The notes below the pieces were generated by a model. The model saw nothing but the letters and a program-made list of their open reading frames with translations, did no database searches and was not told where the DNA came from. 64,000 nucleotides of DNA, taken from the NCBI GenBank assembly GCA_020851795.1, contig JADZCA010000010.1:62001-126000 (forward strand), read 5' to 3'. The position numbers and the translations under genes were made by a program. This stretch comes from Planctomycetota bacterium. GTDB taxonomy: Bacteria > Planctomycetota > PLA2 > JAEUHO01. This document shows, in pieces, positions 44,590 to 54,881 of the stretch. How positions within the stretch are numbered: the stretch's first letter is position 1; each line of letters opens with the position of its first letter.

Positions 44590-45929
44590 GGCTGGCGCGG
44601 CCCGACGCGCTCGCGCACCACGGGCGGGAGCGGGACCGGCGCGTCCACCACGGCCGTCGCGCGGCGCACGGCCTCGGCCGCGGCCTGCGCGTCGGCTGGC
44701 GTCCGCGCGTGGACCCGGCCCAGCGGGCGGTCGGGGCCCGTCGCCTCGCCGGGGCGCGCCACGTCGGTGAGGCCGACCGCGGGGTCGATCCGGTCGCCGG
44801 GCCGACGGCGCCCGCCCCCGAGCGCGACGACGGCGTTCCCCAGCGCCTTGACGTCCACGCGGCCGACGTAGCCCGCGCGCTCGGGCACGACGTCCACGAC
44901 GTAGGGCGCGCGGGCGAGGTGCGCGGCGGGCCGTTCGAGGAGGTCGCCCGGGCCGCCCAGCGCGCGGACCATGCGGGCGAAGCGCTCGGCGGCCTCGCCG
45001 CGCTCGAGCGCCCGGCGCAGCCGCGCCCGCGCGTCGGCCTCGTCGCGCGCGAGCCCGCCGAGGCGCAGCATCTCGGCGCCGAGCGCGAAGGTCACCTCGA
45101 GCAGGCGGTCGTCGCCGCCGCGCCCCGTCAGGCACGCGACCGTCTCGGCGACCTCGACCGCGTTGCCCGCGGTCCGGCCGAGCACCGCGTCCATGTCGGT
45201 GACGAGCGCGACGGTGGGCAGGCCCGCGCCGCCGGCGACCTCGACGATCGAGGCCGCGAGCGCGTGCGCCTCGTCGCGCGTCGCGCTGAACGCGCCGGTC
45301 CCGACCTTGACGTCCATCACGAGGCCGCCGCGCACGCCCTCGGCGAGCTTCTTCGAGAGGATCGACGCGGTGATGAGCGGCACCGACTCGACCGTCGAGG
45401 TCACGTCCCGCACCGCGTAGAGCCGGTCGTCGGCCGGGGCGAGGTCGCCCGTCGGCCCGACGATCGCGCACCCCGCCTCGCGCACGACGGCGGCGAACCG
45501 CGCCGACCCGACGGCGACGTCGTAGCCGGGGATCGCCTCGAGCTTGTCGAGCGTGCCGCCCGTGTGGCCGAGGCCGCGGCCCGACGCCATCGGCACGAAG
45601 CCGCCGCACGCCGCCACCAGCGGCGCGAGCAGCAGGCTCACCTTGTCGCCGACGCCGCCCGTCGAGTGCTTGTCGAGCGTGGGCCCGGGCAGGTGCAGCG
45701 CCTCCCAGTCGAGCACCGTGCCGGTGCGCACCATCGCGTGCGTCAGCGCGACGCACTCCGCGCGCGTCATGCCGCGCAGCACCAGCGCCATCGCCATCGC
45801 ACCCACCTGCGCGTCGCCCCACGACCCGTCCACGAGGCCGCGCGCGAACGCGTCCACCTCCGCGGGGGACAGCTCGAGCCCGTGGCGCTTGCGCTCGATC
45901 ACCGCGGCGGGCGGAGGGACGGCGGTCAC
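44586..45929 (-). CDS. deoA: Thymidine/pyrimidine-nucleoside phosphorylase
   Basis: This 447-residue protein of the thymidine phosphorylase family starts at GTG 45929. The family signature runs through [19 protein letters not shown] (near 82), followed by [16 protein letters not shown] (near 110), SKKLAEG (near 187) and [10 protein letters not shown] (near 201). The C-terminal domain ([14 protein letters not shown]) is complete. It cleaves pyrimidine deoxyribonucleosides with phosphate. Overlaps at both ends (GTGA with deoC, ATGA with deoB) make this a tightly coupled deo operon. Confidence 0.93.
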   Translation of the reverse strand: MTAVPPPAAVIERKRHGLELSPAEVDAFARGLVDGSWGDAQVGAMAMALVLRGMTRAECVALTHAMVRTGTVLDWEALHLPGPTLDKHSTGGVGDKVSLLLAPLVAACGGFVPMASGRGLGHTGGTLDKLEAIPGYDVAVGSARFAAVVREAGCAIVGPTGDLAPADDRLYAVRDVTSTVESVPLITASILSKKLAEGVRGGLVMDVKVGTGAFSATRDEAHALAASIVEVAGGAGLPTVALVTDMDAVLGRTAGNAVEVAETVACLTGRGGDDRLLEVTFALGAEMLRLGGLARDEADARARLRRALERGEAAERFARMVRALGGPGDLLERPAAHLARAPYVVDVVPERAGYVGRVDVKALGNAVVALGGGRRRPGDRIDPAVGLTDVARPGEATGPDRPLGRVHARTPADAQAAAEAVRRATAVVDAPVPLPPVVRERVGPRQP

Positions 45930-46675
45930 GGCGTGCCTCCGCGCGCCGCCACCGCGAGCAGGTCGTCGAGCAGCGCGCTCGCGCCGAAGCGCAGGTGGCG
46001 CGGGCCCGCCCACGCGCGGCCGAAGGTCGCGTCGGCGAGCGCGAGGTAGGCCGCGGCCTGCGCCGTCGTGCGCACGCCGCCCGACACCTTGAGGCCCACG
46101 TCGCGTCCGCGCGCGGCCGCGACCACCTCGAGCAGCGCGCGCGCGGCCTCGAGCGTCGCGCCGGGCTCGCGCCGGCCCGTCGAGGTCTTGAGGAAATCGG
46201 CCCCGCCGGCCACGGCCTCGCGCGCGGCCGCGGCCAGCGCCGTCGGGTCGCGGAACGCGCCCGACTCGAGGATCACCTTGAGCGTGCGCGCGCCCGCCGC
46301 CGCGCGGCACGCCGCGACGAGCGCCTCGCCGCGCCCGCGTGCGCCGTCGAGGAACGCGCGCCACGGGAAGACGACGTCCACCTCGTCGGCGCCGGCCTCC
46401 ACCGCGCGCCGCGTCTCGTCGGCCGCGCGCGAGGCGTCGTCGTCGCCCGCGGGGAAGTTGGCGACGGTCGCCACGCGGACCGGTCCGCCCGCGAGCGCGC
46501 GGCGCGCGGTCGGGACGAAGCGCGGGAAGACGCACACGGCGGCCACCGCGCCGCGCGGCGTCGTCGCCCTGCCGCACAGCGCCGTCACGACGGCGTCCGT
46601 GTCGTCGTCGCGCAGCGTGGTGAGGTCCACGAGCGGCAGGATCCGCGCGGCGGCGAGGGCGAGATCGTCGGGCAC
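45926..46675 (-). CDS. deoC: Deoxyribose-phosphate aldolase
   Basis: This 249-residue TIM-barrel aldolase carries the Schiff-base lysine in [10 protein letters not shown] (near 164), a further catalytic lysine in LKVSGGVRT (near 195) and an Asp in [11 protein letters not shown] (near 92). It splits deoxyribose 5-phosphate to glyceraldehyde 3-phosphate and acetaldehyde. It is the first gene of deoC-deoA-deoB, so the operon gives a full catabolic route for deoxynucleosides. No DeoR-type regulator is adjacent. Confidence 0.92.
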   Translation of the reverse strand: MPDDLALAAARILPLVDLTTLRDDDTDAVVTALCGRATTPRGAVAAVCVFPRFVPTARRALAGGPVRVATVANFPAGDDDASRAADETRRAVEAGADEVDVVFPWRAFLDGARGRGEALVAACRAAAGARTLKVILESGAFRDPTALAAAAREAVAGGADFLKTSTGRREPGATLEAARALLEVVAAARGRDVGLKVSGGVRTTAQAAAYLALADATFGRAWAGPRHLRFGASALLDDLLAVAARGGTP

Positions 46676-46768
46676 CGGGGCCTCCCGACGTCGAGCCTAC
46701 GGAGGGGCCGCGCCGGGTGCCAGCCGCGCCCGGGCGAACCGGCGCGGCGTCCGTCCGTTGTCCACCGC

Positions 46769-49700
46769 ATGCGGCGGGCGGTCCTCCTCGCGGTCGCGTC
46801 GGTGCTCGCCGTGGGCGGCGTCGTCCTGCTCCGCGCGCGCCGCCCGTCCGCCCCCCCCGCGCCGCAGGGACCGGCGTGGCCGATGCCGCACGCGGGCGTC
46901 GTCTACGGCCCGCCCGGGCGGCCCACGGGCGGCGAGGTCGTCGTCGGGCTCGTCGTGCCCTCGCCGGCCCCGGCCCGCCTCGTCGATCTCACCCCGCCCG
47001 GCGCGTTCGACGCGTTCCTGCGGGCGGAGGCGGCGCTGGGTGACGACGAGACCGTGCCCGCGGAGGAGCTCGAGGTCGAGGACGGCCCCGCGATCCGCGC
47101 GCGGTGCGACGCGGCGGGCCGACGGCGCGCCGCGATCGAAGCCGTCGAGCAGCGCGTCCTCGCCGCGTGCGGCGTCCGCGCCTCGCTGCGCGAGGTGCTG
47201 GCCGCGGACGCGGCGCGTCTCGCGCTCGTCGTCGTGCAGGACCGCATCGCCTCCGACGCCGACCTCGACGCACTGGTCGCGGCGCGCGCCGGCGGGACGC
47301 GGGTGCTGTGCGTCATGGACGGGCCCCCGACGCTCGGCGGGACGGCCTCCGGCGTGTCGCTCGCGAGCGCGTCCGCCGTCGGCCCGCTCGTCGCGCACGT
47401 GGTGGACGCCGTGCGGACCTCGCCCCGCCTTCTGCGCCTCGACGCCGACCCGCTCGAGCCCGTGGCCGTGCGCCGCGAGGGCGCCGACGTCGTGCTCGCG
47501 TGGCGCGACGCGGCCGTGCGCGCGACCCTCGTGGACGGCGAGGGCCGCGAGGTCGTCGGCGCGCGCCGCGGCCCCGGCGGCGTGCAGCGGCTGCGCTGCC
47601 CCGACCCGGGGCTCGACCCGGCCACGCACGTCGTCGTCGCGTCGCTCGACGTCGGCGGCGTCGTGCTGCGCCGCGCGACGAGCGTCCTCGCCCTCGTCGG
47701 CACCGTCGAGCGCACTGTCGTCGCGCCCGCCGTCGCCGAGGCGGGGGCCGCGTACGCGCCGCGCGTCGTCTTCACGGGCAGCCGCGACGGGGTGCCGGCG
47801 CCGGGGCGCCCGTGCCACCTCGCGCTCGTCCGCGGCGACCGCACCCTCGCCGAGCGCGACGCGACGTCGGGCCCGCTCGGCGCGCTCGACGTGCACCTCG
47901 ACGTGCCCGCCGACGCCGCGCCCGGCCCCGCCGAGCTCGTCGTGGACGGCGACCGCCTCGCCGTCGCGATCGTCACCGGCCTGCGTGTCGCCGTCGCGAC
48001 CGACCGCCCGCTCTACCGGCCCACCGACGAGGTGCGGGTGCGCGTCCTCGTCCACCGCGCGGCACGCGGCGAGCCGGTCGCCGACGCCGACGTGTCGCTG
48101 CGGCTCCGCGACGCGGAGAGGCACGTCCGCACGTCGGCGCACGGCGTCGCCTCGGCCACGTTCACGCTCGTGGACGCGCCCGTCGGCCCCGGCGTGGTCG
48201 TCGCGTCGGTCGCCGACGCCGAGGCGCGCGCGCCGCTGCGGGTGCGGGCGTTCGAGGTGCCGACCTACGTGCTCACGCTCGCGCCCGCGTCGCTCTCGCT
48301 GCGGGCCGGCGAGGCCGCGCCGCTCGCGGTGGAGGCGCGCTACGTCAACGGCGCGCCCGTCGTCGGTGCGGCCGTGCGTGCCAGCGCCTCCGACGACGCC
48401 CCGACGCCCGTCCCCGCGACGACGACGACGGACGCGCAGGGCCGCGCCGCGCTGGTCGTGCGCGCGCGGGCCGACGGCGCGGCGCACACGGTGCGCGTCG
48501 CCGTGCAGGACGCCGACGGGCGGGTCGTCGAGCGCGCGGTCGAGGTCACCGTCGCCGAAGCGGGGCCCGTGGCGACGCTCGACCTCGTCCCGATCGAGGA
48601 CCCCGTCGTCGGCCTGCCGGGGCGCTTCGAGGTCTCCCGGACGGGCGACGGGCCCGTCGACGGGCCCGTCGAGGTCGTCTGGCCGGACGGCACGACGTCG
48701 TCGGTCCGGCTCGGGGCGGACGGGCGCGCGACGGTGGCGTGGACGCCGACGACGGCGCGCGGCGAGGCGGCCCTCTCCGGCGCGGGGGCGTCGCCCGCAC
48801 GCGCCGACGTCGTCGCGGTCGAACGCGACGCCGCTCGTCTCCTCGTGCGGCCCACGCGGCGCGCCGCCTCCGTGGGGGAGACGCTCGACGTGGAGCTCTT
48901 CGGCCCCGACGGCGTCGCCACCGTCGAGCTCGCCCGCGACCGCACGGTGCTGCGGACGCGGCGGGTGCGCGTCGAGGCGGGCGTCGCCCGCGCGTCGTTC
49001 CCGCTCGACGCCGACCTCGGCGGCGTGCTCGCGGTGCGCGCCCTCGTCGGCGACGACGCGGAGGCGAAGGGCGGCTCGACCTCGGTGCTCGTGTCGCGCG
49101 GCCGCTCGCTGCGCGTCGTCGCCACGCCGTCGGCGGAGGCCTGGCGGCCCGGCGAGACGGCGACGGTGGACGTGACCGTGGCCGACCGCGCGGGACGACC
49201 GACGGCCGCGGTGCTCGGCTACTGGGGCGTGGACGAGGCGCTGCTCGCGCTCGCGCCGGCGGCCGACCCGGCGGAGGACGCCTTCGACGCGATGCCGGCC
49301 CGGCCTTCCGAGGGGGCCGCCGCGTGCGCGGCCGACGGCGAGCGCGGGCGCGCCCCTCGGTTCGTCGCGCTGCGCGACGCGCTCGGCCCGGTGTCGCGGC
49401 TCGATCGCGTCGCCGACCCCGTCGTCGTCCACCGCAGCGCGACGCGGCGGGACGCCGACGCCCGCGCGCGGCACGAGCGTCGCTTCGAGGCGAGCGTCCA
49501 CGCGGCGCGCGCCGCCGTGGTCGCCGCGCTCGCCGCGACGCCGCCGCAGGAGGTGCGCGTCCACGGCAGCGTGCTGGGGATGCTGCGCGCGCTCGTGGCG
49601 TCGGGGCGGCTCGAGCCCGACGTCGTGCGCGACCCGTGGGGGACGCCCGTCGCCGTGGGGCGCGACGTAGAGTGCTTCACCACCGAGCGCGGCGACAGGT

Positions 49701-52150
49701 CCGACGCGTCTCGCACGTGGTCCTGGAGCATCGGGGTGGGGTGGCGCTCGGCGGGTCCCGACCTCGTGTTCGGGACCGGCGACGACCTCGCGCACGCCTG
49801 GAGCCCGATCGAGCCTTGGGAAGTGGACGGGCCGACGGGGCGCTGGCTGCACTTCGTCGCGGTGCACCCCGCGTGGCACCCGCGGGCGTTCTCGGCGATG
49901 CCGCACGTCGGCGGCGGCGAGGGCTTCGCCGCGTGCGAGTACGACCTGCCGTTCGAGGGGCCCGTGAACCACGGGCTCATCGGCCTCGGGGGCGGTGCGG
50001 GCGGCGCGTTCAGGGGCCTCGGCGGACACCGCAACCTCCGCGCGGGAGGCGGCGGCGCGAGGGCGTCCTTGGACGCCGAGCCGCCGGTCGTGGTCCGGCG
50101 CGACTTCGCGCCGACGCTGTGCTTCGTGCCCGAGGCGATCGTGGGGCCCGACGGCCGCGCGCGCCTCGAGGTCTCGCTCAAGGACTCGATCACCACCTGG
50201 CGGCTGCGCCTCGTCGCGTCCGCCTCCGACGGGGCGACGGGCGTGGGCGAGGCGCGGCTGCGCTCGACCCAGCCGCTCTCCGCCGACCCGTGGGTCGCGC
50301 CCCACGTCACCGTCGGCGACGTCGTCGAGCTCCCGGTGACGGTGCGCAACGAGACCGCGGAGGCCGTCGAGACCGTCGTCGCCGTCACCGCGTCCGCCGA
50401 GCTCGTCGTCGAGGGGCGTCCGACGGCCTCCGTCGCGGTCGGCCCGGGCGGCACGGCGGCGCACGTCGTCGTGCTGCGCGCCGTCGCGCCCGGGACCGCG
50501 CGCGTCCGCGTGGACGCGTCCCACGCCGCCGCCCGCGACGCCGTCGAGCGCGTCGTCGTCGTCCACCGCGACGCCCGCGCCGTCGTCGAGACGGCCCACG
50601 GCACGCTCGGCGACGGCCCGACGTGGCTGGCCGCGCTGCCCGCCGCCCCGCCCGACCGCGCCTTCACGCAGCGCGCGGTGTTCTACCCGTCGCCGGTCGC
50701 CGACCTCGTCGGCGGCTTCGAGGGGCTCATCGCGTGCCCCCACGGATGATTCGAGCAGACCTCGGCGGCCGTGTGCCCCATGGTGCTCGCGCTCGACTAC
50801 CTCCGCCGGACCCGGCAGGACCGCGACGGGCTCGCCCTGCGCGCGGCCGAGCACGTCGCCGCCGGGTACGAGCGGCTGCTCGGCTTCGAGGTGAAGAGCG
50901 ACCCCGGTGGCTTCGAGTGGTGGGGGCATGCGCCCGCGAACCTGTTCCTGACCGCGTACGCGCTGGCGGAGTTCCACGACGTCGCCGCGGTCCACCCGGT
51001 GGACCCGGCGCTGCTCGCGCGGATCTCCGCGTGGCTGGCGCGCCGTCAGCAGCCGGACGGCTCGTGGAGCCCCGAGGGCGAGCGCGCCGCGTGGTCCACC
51101 GACCTGGGCAAGGGCCGCACCTTCGACCTGACGGCCTACGTCGCGTGGGCGCTGGCGCGCGCGGGGGCGCCGTCGGCCTCCGCGACGGCGTGGCTCGAGG
51201 CGCACGCCGGCGAGACCGCGAACCCGTACGGCCTCGCGCTCGCCTCGCTCGCGCTCCTCGCCGCCGACCGCGGGTCGGCGACGGGCCGGGCGCTCGTGGA
51301 CCGGCTGGTCGCGGCCGCCGAGCGCGAGGGCCCGCTCGCGAGCTGGGCGCCCGCCGACGTCACGGCGATCGGGGCCCGCGGCGCGTCCGCCGCGATCGAG
51401 ACGACCGCGCTCGCGGTGCAGGCGCTGTTCCTCGACGGGCGCCACCTCGCGCTGGCGCAACGCGGGGTCGCCCGGCTCGTCGCGTGGCGCGGCGCCGACG
51501 GCCGCTTCGGCACGACGCAGAGCACGATCCTCGCGCTGCGCGCGCTCCTCGCGGCCGACCCCGGCGGCGCGCACACCGAGGCCGCCGACGTCACGGTGCG
51601 CGCGGGGCCCGCGTCCCGTCGCGTCCGGCTCGACGCCGCCTCGACCGAGCCCGTCGTCGTCGAGCTGGGCGAGGGCGACGTCCCGGTGTCGGTCGAGGGC
51701 GCCGACGTCCGCGCCCGCGTCGCGGTCTCGCGTACGACGTGGGTGCCGTGGACGGTGCCGCCGCCGACCCGCGGCCGGCTCCGCCTGCGGGTCGCCTGGC
51801 CGAAGGACCCGGTGGCCGTCGGGCGGGACGCCTACGCCGACGTGCTCGTGCAGAACGCCCACCCGAGTGACGCGGCGTCGGTCGTGACGGTCGAGGTCGG
51901 GATCCCGCCCGGCTGCGACGTCGAGCCCGAGGGGGTGACGGGCGAGGGCGCGGCGTCGGTCGAGCGGGGCGAGCGGACCGTCGTGATCTACCTGCGCGAC
52001 CTGCCCGCCGGTGCGGCGCGCGCGTTCCGCGTCGCGTTCCGGCCGCGCTACGCGCTCGACGTGCGCACCGCGCCGTCGAAGGCGTACGAGTACTACGTGC
52101 CCGAGGAGGCGGTCGCCGTGGCCCCGCAGCGGGTCCGCGCGCGGCGGTAG
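46769..52150 (+). CDS. Alpha-2-macroglobulin family protein with in-frame TGA (candidate selenocysteine) at the thioester position
   Basis: Read through the TGA at codon 1327, the gene gives 1793 residues. Start is ATG 46769. Residues 1-24 form a membrane anchor or signal. Macroglobulin-type beta domains follow, with DRPLYRPTDEVRVRVLVHR near 411. A glycine-rich stretch near 1075-1100 precedes the A2M domain (RRDFAPTLCFVPEAIVGPDG near 1108; DSITTWRLR near 1140). The thioester domain then begins: CPHG-[TGA]-FEQTSAAV, followed by helical TED repeats (NLFLTAYALAEFHDV, QQPDGSW) and C-terminal beta domains to 1793. Both halves are in the same frame and each is normal A2M sequence, so they are one gene. 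The family traps proteases through a reactive Cys-Gln thioester; here Sec could replace Cys. A nonsense mutation or sequencing error is the alternative. Confidence 0.85.
50747..50749 (+). other. In-frame TGA at the A2M thioester cysteine: candidate selenocysteine codon
   Basis: The codon aligns with the Cys of the family motif G-C-x-E-Q: before it PHG, after it FEQTS. It is the only stop in 1794 codons before the true end. The next in-frame start-like codon, GTG at 50771, lies inside the TED helix and would remove the Glu-Gln of the motif. Confidence 0.7.
50753..50788 (+). promoter_or_regulatory. SECIS-like stem-loop downstream of the TGA
   Basis: Lower stem GAGCA (50753-50757) pairs with TGCTC (50784-50788); after a bulged GA, CC pairs with GG (60-61 with 82-83); upper stem GGC (50764-50766) pairs with GCC (50775-50777). 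The 8-nt apical loop GGCCGTGT begins with G, 17 nt after the TGA. Bacterial SECIS elements sit at about this distance and have a G at the start of a small loop. The upper stem is short, so support is moderate. Confidence 0.5.
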
Positions 52151-52275
52151 CGTGCCGAACTCACCGAGGACGAGGTCCGTCGCGCGCCGCACGCACGTCA
52201 GGTCCCGCTCGCGTCGGCCCGTGAGCCCGTCGGGATCGGGGGGGCGGCCGCGCCACGGTAGGCTCTCCCGCCACC

Positions 52276-54141
52276 ATGTGCGGCATCGCCGGCCTCTTCC
52301 GTCTCGACGGCGCGTCGGCTTCGGCCGCCGACGTGCGGCGCATGGTCGAGGCGATGCCTCACCGCGGGCCCGACGGCCGCGGCGCGTGGGCCGACGGGCC
52401 GGTCGCGCTCGGCCACGGCCGCCTCGCGGTGCGCGCGCTCGGCCCCGAGGGCGCGCAGCCGATGCGCACGCCCGGCGGGGAGGGCGTCCTCGTCTACAAC
52501 GGCGAGGTGTACGACGACCGCGCGGTCGCCGCCGACCTCGCGCGCGAAGGCGTCGAGGTCCCGGGGACGAGCGACACCGCGGTCGTCGCGGCGGCGTGCG
52601 CGCGGTGGGGGCCGCTCGCGGCCGCGCGCCGCCTCGACGGGATGTTCGCGTTCGCGTGGTGGGACGCGCGCGAGCGCGCGCTGTGGCTCGTGCGCGACCG
52701 GTTCGGGGTCAAGCCGCTCCACGTCGCGGTCACGGGCACCACGGTCGCGTTCGCCTCCGAGCTGCGCGGCCTGCGCGCGCTCGACGGGCTCGCGCGGCGG
52801 CCCGACCTGCTCGAGGTCGCGCGGCGCCTCCTCGGCTTCTCGGTGGACGAGCTCCGTCCGCCCTTCGAGGGCGTCGAGAACGTGCCGCCGGGGCAGGCGT
52901 GGCGCGTCAGCGCGGCGGGCGTCGAGCGGCGCACGTGGTGGGACGAGGTCGAGGAGCTCGACCTCGACCGCCTGCGCGCCGCCGCGCGCGAGCCCGTCGC
53001 GGCGTGGGAGGCGCGCACCGAGGCGGCCGTGCGCGACGCGGTGGCCTCGCACCTCGTCAGCGACGTCCCGGTGGCGGTCTTCGCCAGCGGCGGCGTGGAC
53101 TCGAACCTCGTGGCGTCCTTCGCGCGCGAGCGCGTGCCGGGGCTCGTGGGCTACACCGCCGACACGTGCCACCGCGACAGCGAGGTCGAGGCCGCGAAGG
53201 CGATGGCCGCGGCGACGGGCCTCGCGCTGCGCGTCGTGCGCGTGGACCGCGACGCCTACCTGCGCGCGTGGCCCGCCTCCATCGTGGCGCTCGAGCACCC
53301 GCAGCCGCACACGAGCGCGCCGGCCGCGCTGCTCCTGGCGCGCGCCGCGCGCGCGGACGGGATCGTGGTCGCGCTCACGGGCGAGGGCTCCGACGAGCTG
53401 TTCGGCGGCTACGACTTCCTCGTCAAGACGCGGCGCAACTGGCGTCGCCGCCGCCTGCCGTGGTCGCGGTTCGGCTCGTACCGCCGCGACGTGAAGACGC
53501 TGCGCGAGACGCCGTTCTTCTACCAGCCGGCGCGCCACGAGCCCGCGATCCACCGTCGCCTCGCGGTCGCGCTCGCCTCGGAGGACGAGACGCGCGCGCA
53601 CCGCCTCCTGCGCGCGCTCTCGGGGATCGAGGACGACGCCGACCGCGCGTTCGTCGCGAACTCGATCGACGCGCTGCGGCGGCACATGGGGTGGATCGTG
53701 CTGCGCCACGACCGCCTCGGCATGGCGGCCTCGCTCGAGTGCCGCGTGCCCTTCCTCTCGCGCGGCCCGGCGGACGTGGCGATGCACCTGCCGGTGCGGG
53801 CCCGCGTGCGCGGCCGCCACGGCAAGTGGGTGCTCAAGCGCGTCGCGGCGAGGCGGCTGCCGCCGCGCCTCGTGTGGGCGAAGAAGAAGGGCTTCCCGGT
53901 GCCCGACGGCCACCACGTCGGCGCCTCGAACCTGCTGCGCGGCGGCCTGCTCCCCGACCTGCTCCGCTGGTCACGGGCGGCCGCCGAGGACCTCGTCCCG
54001 CGCGTCGAGGCCGACCCGGTGCTGCGGCCGCAGATGGCGAGCTTCGAGCTGTGGGCGCGGATCTTCCTCCGGGGCGACTCGCTCGACGATGCGACCGACG
54101 CGTTGCTGCGCGCCGTGGGGCCGGGGCGGCCCACCGCGTGA
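52276..54141 (+). CDS. asnB: Asparagine synthetase (glutamine-hydrolysing)
   Basis: This 621-residue protein starts at ATG 52276. The N-terminal Cys (MCGIAGLF) is the glutaminase nucleophile of the class II amidotransferase domain, with MPHRGPDG and YNGEVYD following. The synthetase domain has the PP-loop FASGGVDSN near 275 (the common form is SGGLDSS) and GEGSDELFGGYDF near 370. It transfers ammonia from glutamine to aspartate or, in secondary-metabolite versions, to other acids. The Asn in place of the second Ser of the PP-loop and the isolated position leave the exact substrate open. Confidence 0.87.
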   Translation: MCGIAGLFRLDGASASAADVRRMVEAMPHRGPDGRGAWADGPVALGHGRLAVRALGPEGAQPMRTPGGEGVLVYNGEVYDDRAVAADLAREGVEVPGTSDTAVVAAACARWGPLAAARRLDGMFAFAWWDARERALWLVRDRFGVKPLHVAVTGTTVAFASELRGLRALDGLARRPDLLEVARRLLGFSVDELRPPFEGVENVPPGQAWRVSAAGVERRTWWDEVEELDLDRLRAAAREPVAAWEARTEAAVRDAVASHLVSDVPVAVFASGGVDSNLVASFARERVPGLVGYTADTCHRDSEVEAAKAMAAATGLALRVVRVDRDAYLRAWPASIVALEHPQPHTSAPAALLLARAARADGIVVALTGEGSDELFGGYDFLVKTRRNWRRRRLPWSRFGSYRRDVKTLRETPFFYQPARHEPAIHRRLAVALASEDETRAHRLLRALSGIEDDADRAFVANSIDALRRHMGWIVLRHDRLGMAASLECRVPFLSRGPADVAMHLPVRARVRGRHGKWVLKRVAARRLPPRLVWAKKKGFPVPDGHHVGASNLLRGGLLPDLLRWSRAAAEDLVPRVEADPVLRPQMASFELWARIFLRGDSLDDATDALLRAVGPGRPTA

Positions 54142-54176
54142 CGGCGGGGCCCGTACCGGGGGGCGAGGCCGCCCGA

Positions 54177-54196
54177 ACGCTTCAATCTTGAAGCGT
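54177..54196. promoter_or_regulatory. Operator-like palindrome upstream of the YceI gene
   Basis: ACGCTTCAA-TC-TTGAAGCGT is a perfect 9-bp inverted repeat with a 2-base centre. It stands out in GC-rich surroundings 59 bases before the yceI-like start. The TTCAA-TTGAA core and size match sites of MarR-type dimers; the protein that binds is unknown. Confidence 0.6.
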
Positions 54197-54254
54197 CCCC
54201 CTCGTTCTTCCCGTACGCTCCCGCCCCGTCTCGCAACCCCCCGGAGTCTCCCGC

Positions 54255-54851
54255 ATGCGCGTTCGCTCGTTCCTCCGCACGCTCGCCGCCGCCGCGCTCG
54301 CCTTCGCTGCCGTCGGCACGACCTCGGCGCAGGCCGCCCCCGAGTCCTACGACATCGACGCCGTCCACTCGGCGGTGATCTTCCGCATCCACCACTTCGG
54401 CGCCGGCTACTCGTACGGCCGCTTCAACGAGCTCAGCGGCAAGCTCGTCTTCGACGAGGCCAACGCCGCGGCGTCGTCGATCGCGGTCGAGGTCAAGGCC
54501 ACGAGCGTGGACACCGCGAACGCCAAGCGCGACGACCACCTGCGCGGCCCCGACTTCTTCGACGTCGCGCAGTTCCCGACGATCACGTTCAAGAGCACCG
54601 CGATCAAGGCCGCCGGCGCGACGTCCTACGACGTGACGGGCGACCTCTCGATGCACGGCGTCACGAAGTCGGTCACGGTCCGCATGGAGAAGACCGGCGC
54701 GGGCAAGGACGCGTGGGGCATGTTCCGCGTCGGCTTCGAGGGCACCATGACCGTCAAGCGCAGCGACTTCGGCATGAAGTACGGCCTCGACAACGGCGCG
54801 CTCGGCGACGAGGTCCGCATGACGCTGTCCTTCGAGGGCGCGCGCAAGTAG
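54255..54851 (+). CDS. YceI-family periplasmic lipid-binding protein
   Basis: This 198-residue protein starts at ATG 54255. A signal peptide (about 1-29, ending AQA) precedes the YceI beta-barrel: YDIDAVHSAVIFRIHHFG, the typical HLRGPDFFDVAQFPTITFKS near 98, and DLSMHGVTKSVTV near 132. Family members bind polyisoprenoid lipids in a lipocalin-like pocket and are often induced by acid, base or oxidative stress. A palindromic operator candidate lies just upstream. Confidence 0.92.
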   Translation: MRVRSFLRTLAAAALAFAAVGTTSAQAAPESYDIDAVHSAVIFRIHHFGAGYSYGRFNELSGKLVFDEANAAASSIAVEVKATSVDTANAKRDDHLRGPDFFDVAQFPTITFKSTAIKAAGATSYDVTGDLSMHGVTKSVTVRMEKTGAGKDAWGMFRVGFEGTMTVKRSDFGMKYGLDNGALGDEVRMTLSFEGARK

Positions 54852-54881
54852 CGCGGTGCCGACGGAGCGGGGCCCGCGGCG

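Noticed and set aside
50771..52150. Separate gene starting at GTG 50771
   Set aside because: It is in the same frame as the upstream macroglobulin, begins inside the thioester-domain helix, has no Shine-Dalgarno and would lack the motif's Glu-Gln. One gene interrupted by TGA explains both halves.
46697..52192. 1831-codon open frame on the minus strand opposite the macroglobulin gene
   Set aside because: Arg/His/Asp-rich sequence without domains; an artefact of GC-rich third positions.
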